Assembly: GCF_964204645.1 (NCBI RefSeq)
Contig: NC_134031.1
Location: 4,757,001 to 4,821,000, forward strand
Reading direction: 5' to 3'
Length of the DNA: 64,000 nt
DNA from: Tubulanus polymorphus
Lineage: Eukaryota; Nemertea; Palaeonemertea; Tubulaniformes; Tubulanidae
Below the pieces are notes generated by a model. The model saw nothing but the letters and a program-made list of their open reading frames with translations, was not told the DNA's origin and did no database searches. A program made the translations under genes and the position numbers. This document shows positions 60,701 to 64,000 of the stretch, in pieces (within the stretch, counting starts at the first letter, position 1; each line of letters opens with the position of its first letter).

Positions 60701-62585
60701 CTCAGATGTTATGAAATCTGGTTTTTTCAAGTTATGCATTTACACTGTAATCAAATCCTTGATAAAATTGGGAAAATGATGCCAGTCATCTCTGTCCCCA
60801 TCTCCGACCAATAGTACAAATATCTAGGCCTGGTTTTATGAACTAGTATTAACTGAACACATGGCGTATCTTGAGAGAGTTAGTTTTGGTTTTTCATGAT
60901 CAATATATAGAAAAATCTTATCTCGGCTATTACCCAGCGCTGAGGTCCTAAACATTGAAAATCAAAGCTTAGATAATTCTTCCTGCTGTGGCTGTAGTGT
61001 ACATAAGTGTCGTTCTATATGTATATATATATATGAATAATGATTCAAATTGTAGCTGATAATTGTAATTTCTTACAGCCATCTGTATCACCGTGGTCCA
61101 CATGTTAAAATTGTTTTCTGAGTGGTAAGGCGCGCATGCTTGTGTGTGTATAGTATGTGAGTGAGTGTAACCCCGACCCTACCCTACCCTACCCTCTACC
61201 TTTTCTCTTCATTCAAGACAAAGCAAAAATTCATGGAACTGTTGTTACTCTTTTACCGTATATGAGTTGCTTTACACATGTAAGGCTAGATATAATCTCA
61301 TTTCTTTAAATCATGACGGCATGTTGCCAGAATTTTTAAACCGAAAATATCTGGAAGGAACATGTACTTCATAGATCAACATTTTTTAATTGGCTGCCAT
61401 AGGCAACTGTTGCTCGTAACCTGAATTTGTTTTTGTCGACCTCACCCTGACTCCTAGCATTTGAGTGTTGTTGTCTGATGATCGATATGCTATAAAGTCC
61501 AACTTGTAAACAAGGCGGAGGATTAAATTCATAATCTTCAATATTAAAATCACAACTTTATATTCATTTTGCACAACTTAATTAATCAATTTGAGTTCTG
61601 TAATCAGTTGCTTGAAGTACTTTTTTCAGGGTTCATAGCAGTCCTCGAAGGTCTTTAAAAGTTTTTGATTGAGAATGGGTCTGTTCAAGGCCTTGAATAT
61701 CATCGAATGGGCTCTTAAGTTCTTATATCAGTGCCATGGTCCTTGAATGTCATCAGTCATAAGTTATCATCTGCAGATCCAAGATACAAGTTCACTGTTG
61801 CAGCTCTTAAATTCTAATTATAAAAATGCCTGGAAAATGTAAATTTCAGGATTCCTGGCTTAAACATGTCGATCATATATAAGTCCTGGAATTGGGAGTG
61901 AAAAAGTCATTAAATGAGATTGGTCGTGGACACTATGAACCCGTATGTTATCTAGGAGCTTGTGCAACTGCTTTGCGAACGGTTTTACATTTTCAGTTTT
62001 TATTACGTACCAGTTTATTTTCTAGGTTCACGGTAGTTTGATTTATTTTTAGATGAAATTGTATTTTAACGATATGTAACTACTAGTCTGTTACATTATA
62101 TTCTATACGGAGATTCGGTAGGGCATGAATCACTCTCTTATGACAGGTCTTTCGTTGTATTTACAGGATTTCTTAATGCATTTAAATATTTAATCTAAGT
62201 ATAGTGCTCTTTCTGTGTTGATGGTGCATTATCTAATTGTTTATCAGTAGTTAGTACACTCTGGTATAGTTTAGCTTCCTCATTCAACTAGCGCCTTGTT
62301 TAAATCAGATCTTTCTTTTCTCTTTTACCTGGTACAGACTTAACAAACTGATCTTAAAGATAATACAATAACAACCTGTATTGTAAGGATAACGTTTTTT
62401 GCCGATCGGTCTGTGTTTAAACAAGGTTATTACTTTCGCGTAGAACACCTTTAGAACAGGTTTCAAATTACCGGTAGATCAAATCCCACACATCGCCGAA
62501 CATCGTCGTCATTAAACCTATTCTTCATTCTCATTTCAGGAGGAGGAGTTCGAAGTATCTATTGGAGGACGATCCGGAGACTTGA
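48795..62585 (+). CDS. XPR1: XPR1, SPX-EXS phosphate exporter
   Basis: Plasma-membrane inorganic phosphate exporter; its SPX domain senses inositol pyrophosphates. The vertebrate orthologue is also a retroviral receptor. Coding exons: 48795-48863, 50785-50836, 50958-51059, 51250-51557, 52067-52168, 52688-52768, 55252-55330, 55705-55892, 56366-56545, 56872-57019, 57319-57513, 58072-58247, 58564-58697, 59125-59307, 59489-59548, 60332-60379, 62540-62585, totalling 716 residues with every phase matching. The SPX domain covers about residues 1-210 ([29 protein letters not shown], with the lysine cluster used for ligand binding). Membrane helices follow ([36 protein letters not shown]). The EXS domain has [50 protein letters not shown] and [20 protein letters not shown]. 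The acidic/basic cytosolic tail is less conserved. Polyadenylation signals at 63323 and 63477. Confidence 0.97.
50010..50055 (-). ncRNA. hammerhead ribozyme motif, left arm
   Basis: Exact reverse complement of 50393-50438, so the same core and stems read on the minus strand. Confidence 0.62.
50393..50438 (+). ncRNA. hammerhead ribozyme motif, right arm
   Basis: Stem I strand TTATTC (50393-50398) pairs with GAATAA (50433-50438). Core CTGAAGA lies at 50399-50405. Stem II GACTAT/ATAGTC (50407-50412, 50419-50424) is capped by TAGGAT. Core GAAA is at 50425-50428. A minimal stem III and cleavage triplet GTT (50430-50432) follow. This is the type I layout with a nearly absent stem III, seen in Penelope-like elements, which may need a dimer to cut well. 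Confidence 0.65.
51585..51995 (+). repeat. interspersed ~380-bp repeat, copy 3
   Basis: In XPR1 intron 4. Shares TTGTAGTTGTACAGTGAACT, TACTGATTTAGGAGGAGTCT and GGGATATGAAAGTGATGTAG with 300-655 and 4505-4890. It ends about 70 bases upstream of the exon at 52067. Confidence 0.75.
53967..54395 (+). CDS. candidate alternative first exon of XPR1 or nested gene
   Basis: In the 2.5-kb XPR1 intron 6, a CpG-rich segment carries an open frame from ATG 53967. The first 143 residues ([19 protein letters not shown]; acidic-serine stretch [39 protein letters not shown]) end at a consensus donor GGTGGAA|GTAAGT at 54395 in phase 0. The next XPR1 exon (55252) also starts in phase 0, so a product with a disordered acidic N-terminus instead of the SPX domain would be in frame. 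Unspliced, the frame runs to a stop at 54507-54509 (180 residues). No known family recognised. Synonymous CpG-rich codons resemble the flanking real exons rather than the AT-rich intron. Confidence 0.5.
55345..55560. repeat. decayed interspersed repeat (TTTTCAGTATTTGTT family)
   Basis: TTTTCAGTATTTGTT, AATACTGATTTG and TTTGATGCGTACAGAAATA blocks recur in the same order at about 3290-3450 in a UBE4B intron; looser relatives lie at 6480-6640. XPR1 intron 7. Confidence 0.5.
56567..56815. mobile_element. piggyBac-type MITE relative, reverse orientation
   Basis: Reverse complement of 5852-6139 across most of its interior (ATTAGTTACT..ATTTCA, GGTGCTGCCATCTTTCAA, CATCAATAC, CACCGCGGTGCGGTGTAG). The terminal TTAA structure is degraded. 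XPR1 intron 9. Confidence 0.7.
57563..57657. repeat. perfect 45-bp inverted repeat with 5-base loop
   Basis: Left arm 57563-57607 and right arm 57613-57657 are exact reverse complements, from TTAATTCTAATTCCGC to TATACTATTGATT, separated by ACGAA. It lies in XPR1 intron 11. A perfect hairpin this long is unlike a normal metazoan miRNA precursor, which has mismatches. Confidence 0.9.
57690..57905. repeat. imperfect foldback element next to the perfect hairpin
   Basis: Left arm (CATCCTCCACCAGCTGGGAT .. CCTGCCACACTAG) and right arm (CTAGTGTGGCAGAGTTTCGT .. CTGGGGGAGGATG) are imperfect inverted repeats of about 75-80 bp. The frame open across it (57602-57910) follows the repeat and is not a supported gene. 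Confidence 0.65.
58751..59071. mobile_element. long foldback element in XPR1 intron 13
   Basis: Arms of about 130-140 bp: GGGTTTGATTGACTCCCGCC, CAAGATTTCTTGGGTGGACA and GGCCACCAGTCCAT on the left. On the right TGGACTGGTGGCCACTGAGC, TGTCCGCCCAAGAAATCTTG and GGGAGGCAATCAAACCC. Arms are diverged, so this is an old foldback MITE or inverted duplication. Transcribed XPR1 pre-mRNA would form a long imperfect duplex here. Confidence 0.75.
59794..59983. mobile_element. TGATACC MITE, copy 3
   Basis: TGATACCTTGTTTCTCC left, GCGAAGCAAGGTATCA right, 190 bp, interior colinear with 8840-9040 (TGCGATAGAATTTGTAATTA, GGTCTGTTATGGTTAGCT). XPR1 intron 15. Being unlinked to the UBE4B duplication, it shows the element moves on its own. 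Confidence 0.85.
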
Positions 62586-63322
62586 TTACAGTAGAATTTA
62601 TTCAATGAAACGATGATGATACTCTCTTTATAGCGATTTACCCGAGATCTGTCTATTCCTGGAGAAACTTTATTCAATCTCTTTATTCCGTAGATAGCAC
62701 ATACAAAATCCGTACGGTGACGCATTGAACCGGGACAAATCGTTATCGAAGTTTTCCACTTTCTAATGAAAATGATTAAGGTTTGAATCGTGGACTATAA
62801 ATGGTTTAATCATTGATTTCTGGTAAAAGCTGCGAAGTTTTTTTTTTTATGGAGAAACTGTCTTTTTTGCATACAAGTCAATTTCTATGTTTGTATACGT
62901 GTTCTAAGGTTGTATAGTTATAGCAGTGATCAAATTTCTGATTCTTTACCAGAGTACTGATTCTTCTTGACCTCTATGTTAATGTGTTAAATACGGTGTC
63001 AAGAATGTTCATGTTAAACTAGCCAGTGGTTTTTTAAGCAATTTGCTGAAGAAATGAGTGTTGTCTCCATTTGTAAATTTGATTTGACTCGTTAAGTATG
63101 GATAATTGTGTATGAACATATTTCGGGGTATTCAACTTTGGAAATGGGTCCCGGAGATTTAGACGTGACGAGTCAGTATAATTGGACTGTAGTTTAATAG
63201 TTTCACGATTATCGGATATTTACACAATGAACCATGTTGGTTTAACCCTATCCGATAATGATTAGGTCACTAGCTAGAGTCACATGTCCCTGGTGAAGTT
63301 GTACATACGGTATGATAATGTA

Positions 63323-63328
63323 AATAAA
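63323..63328 (+). terminator. XPR1: XPR1 polyadenylation signal
   Basis: AATAAA about 740 bases after the stop, followed by a T/G-rich stretch (TTTTGTTTGATAA). A second AATAAA lies at 63477-63482. Confidence 0.55.
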
Positions 63329-63711
63329 TTCTAATTAAGTTTTGTTTGATAATTTCCTTTGTTTATTGAGTTTATGGCTTCAAGGAACGGTGTCCGCTAG
63401 GCTTTTGAGGAGACCCTATCTCGTAGGGATATTTCGGCATCCTCCTTCAAACCCGAAATAACCAGTGACGAAAAGCAATAAACACTTGAGTTCATCGAGT
63501 TTATTCACTACTGTGAAATACATGTTTACATACGCAATTATTACTAAAATGTTTTAATTAAGACATAATAATTTTACCGAAATAGGAAGATTGATAATGA
63601 TTGCAAATCTATTTAGCACAATGCGACAAGACATTGAGGATTTCATCCAACAGCTTGTCTTCCATTTCGAAATCACAGATTTGTCAAGAATGTATGATCC
63701 CGATCATTCCA

Positions 63712-63837
63712 TCATTGAATGACGGAGGAGTTTTTCTTTTCGATGTCTTTATCACAGCTAGTGTCTATTCGAGGAGCGTTCAGTACAAAGGTCTCGGCTA
63801 CTAACAGCGGAAATAACAACGAAGCTTCTCCATAAAT
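63712..63837 (-). CDS. last coding exon of an unidentified gene convergent to XPR1 (partial)
   Basis: On the minus strand a good acceptor (TTTTTAATCGTTTCAG, exon edge 63837) opens a 41-codon frame (IYGEASLLFPLLVAETFVL then NAPRIDTSCDKDIEK and KNSSVIQ) ending in TGA at 63712-63714. Minus-strand AATAAA lies at 63500-63505, about 210 bases later. The rest of the gene is right of the window. A hydrophobic segment is visible but no family is recognised. Reverse-strand EMEDKLLDEILNVLSHCAK, ending near 63615, is an alternative coding end if a further intron exists. Confidence 0.4.
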   Translation of the reverse strand: MYGEASLLFPLLVAETFVLNAPRIDTSCDKDIEKKNSSVIQ

Positions 63838-64000
63838 CTGAAACGATTAAAAAGCACATTAATCATAAAATGAATTTCATTTGATATTCATACAAAGTGG
63901 CCACTTTCCCATATTTCCCCATGTTATAACACAAAATACCCTGAGCGAATTCGAGACATTTTGTGATTTAAGATGTTATAATGAATCGAGTATTGATAAA
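63838..64000. other. window edge, intron of the convergent gene
   Basis: Contains AAAGTGGCCACTTTCCCATA at about 63894, resembling one end of the AGGGTGGCCACT element; the rest is outside the window. Confidence 0.3.

Noticed and set aside
61160-61200. CCCTA repeats resembling telomere sequence
   Set aside because: Only about four imperfect units (CCCTA, not CCCTAA) inside an XPR1 intron; a microsatellite-like run, not a telomere.

Overview
This is intron-rich nuclear DNA of an animal, most likely a marine invertebrate and possibly a spiralian (mollusc, annelid or brachiopod type). That placement is inference: all confident genes are animal orthologues with many short exons, GT-AG introns and AT-rich non-coding DNA full of small inverted-repeat transposons. 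No bacterial-style operon, tRNA, rRNA or CRISPR is visible. Gene models were built by hand from splice sites, reading-frame phase and remembered family sequence; no alignment was run.

Layout. (1) 1-9214, plus strand: the 3' 20 exons of UBE4B, ending in the U-box and a normal stop. (2) 9215-16130: intergenic, crowded with inverted-repeat elements, including a Harbinger-type element with a TTA target duplication. (3) 16130-26300: a tandem array of about 5.7 units of about 1.79 kb. Each unit is built from related sub-monomers and carries a GC-rich island with a 113-codon ORF. (4) 26330-27668: a diverged second copy of the UBE4B 3' end and its flank, with a frameshifted last exon. (5) 28022-32470, minus: a secreted or GPI-anchored leucine-rich-repeat protein with a 5'UTR intron. 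(6) 34462-36985, minus: a TRIM-type RING/B-box protein. (7) 39298-39731, minus: CISD3-like double CDGSH iron-sulfur protein. (8) 40541-40969, plus: COX5B. (9) 43974-48025, minus: SLC35E2-like transporter, sharing a short divergent promoter with (10) 48795-62585, plus: complete XPR1 phosphate exporter (17 coding exons, 716 residues). (11) 63712-63837, minus: last exon of an unidentified gene convergent to XPR1.

The genes do not form one pathway. CISD3 and COX5B are divergent neighbours and both mitochondrial; SLC35E2 and XPR1 are divergent neighbours and both multi-pass membrane transporters. Ubiquitin ligases appear twice (UBE4B U-box, TRIM RING), but nothing in the sequence links them.

The most interesting material is non-genic: the higher-order tandem array between two copies of the UBE4B end; a Penelope-like insertion in XPR1 intron 1 with 138-bp perfect inverted repeats, a hammerhead-ribozyme core in each arm and a 13-bp target duplication; a perfect 45-bp hairpin in XPR1 intron 11; and a CpG-rich exon inside XPR1 whose splice phase would make an XPR1 isoform lacking the SPX sensor domain.
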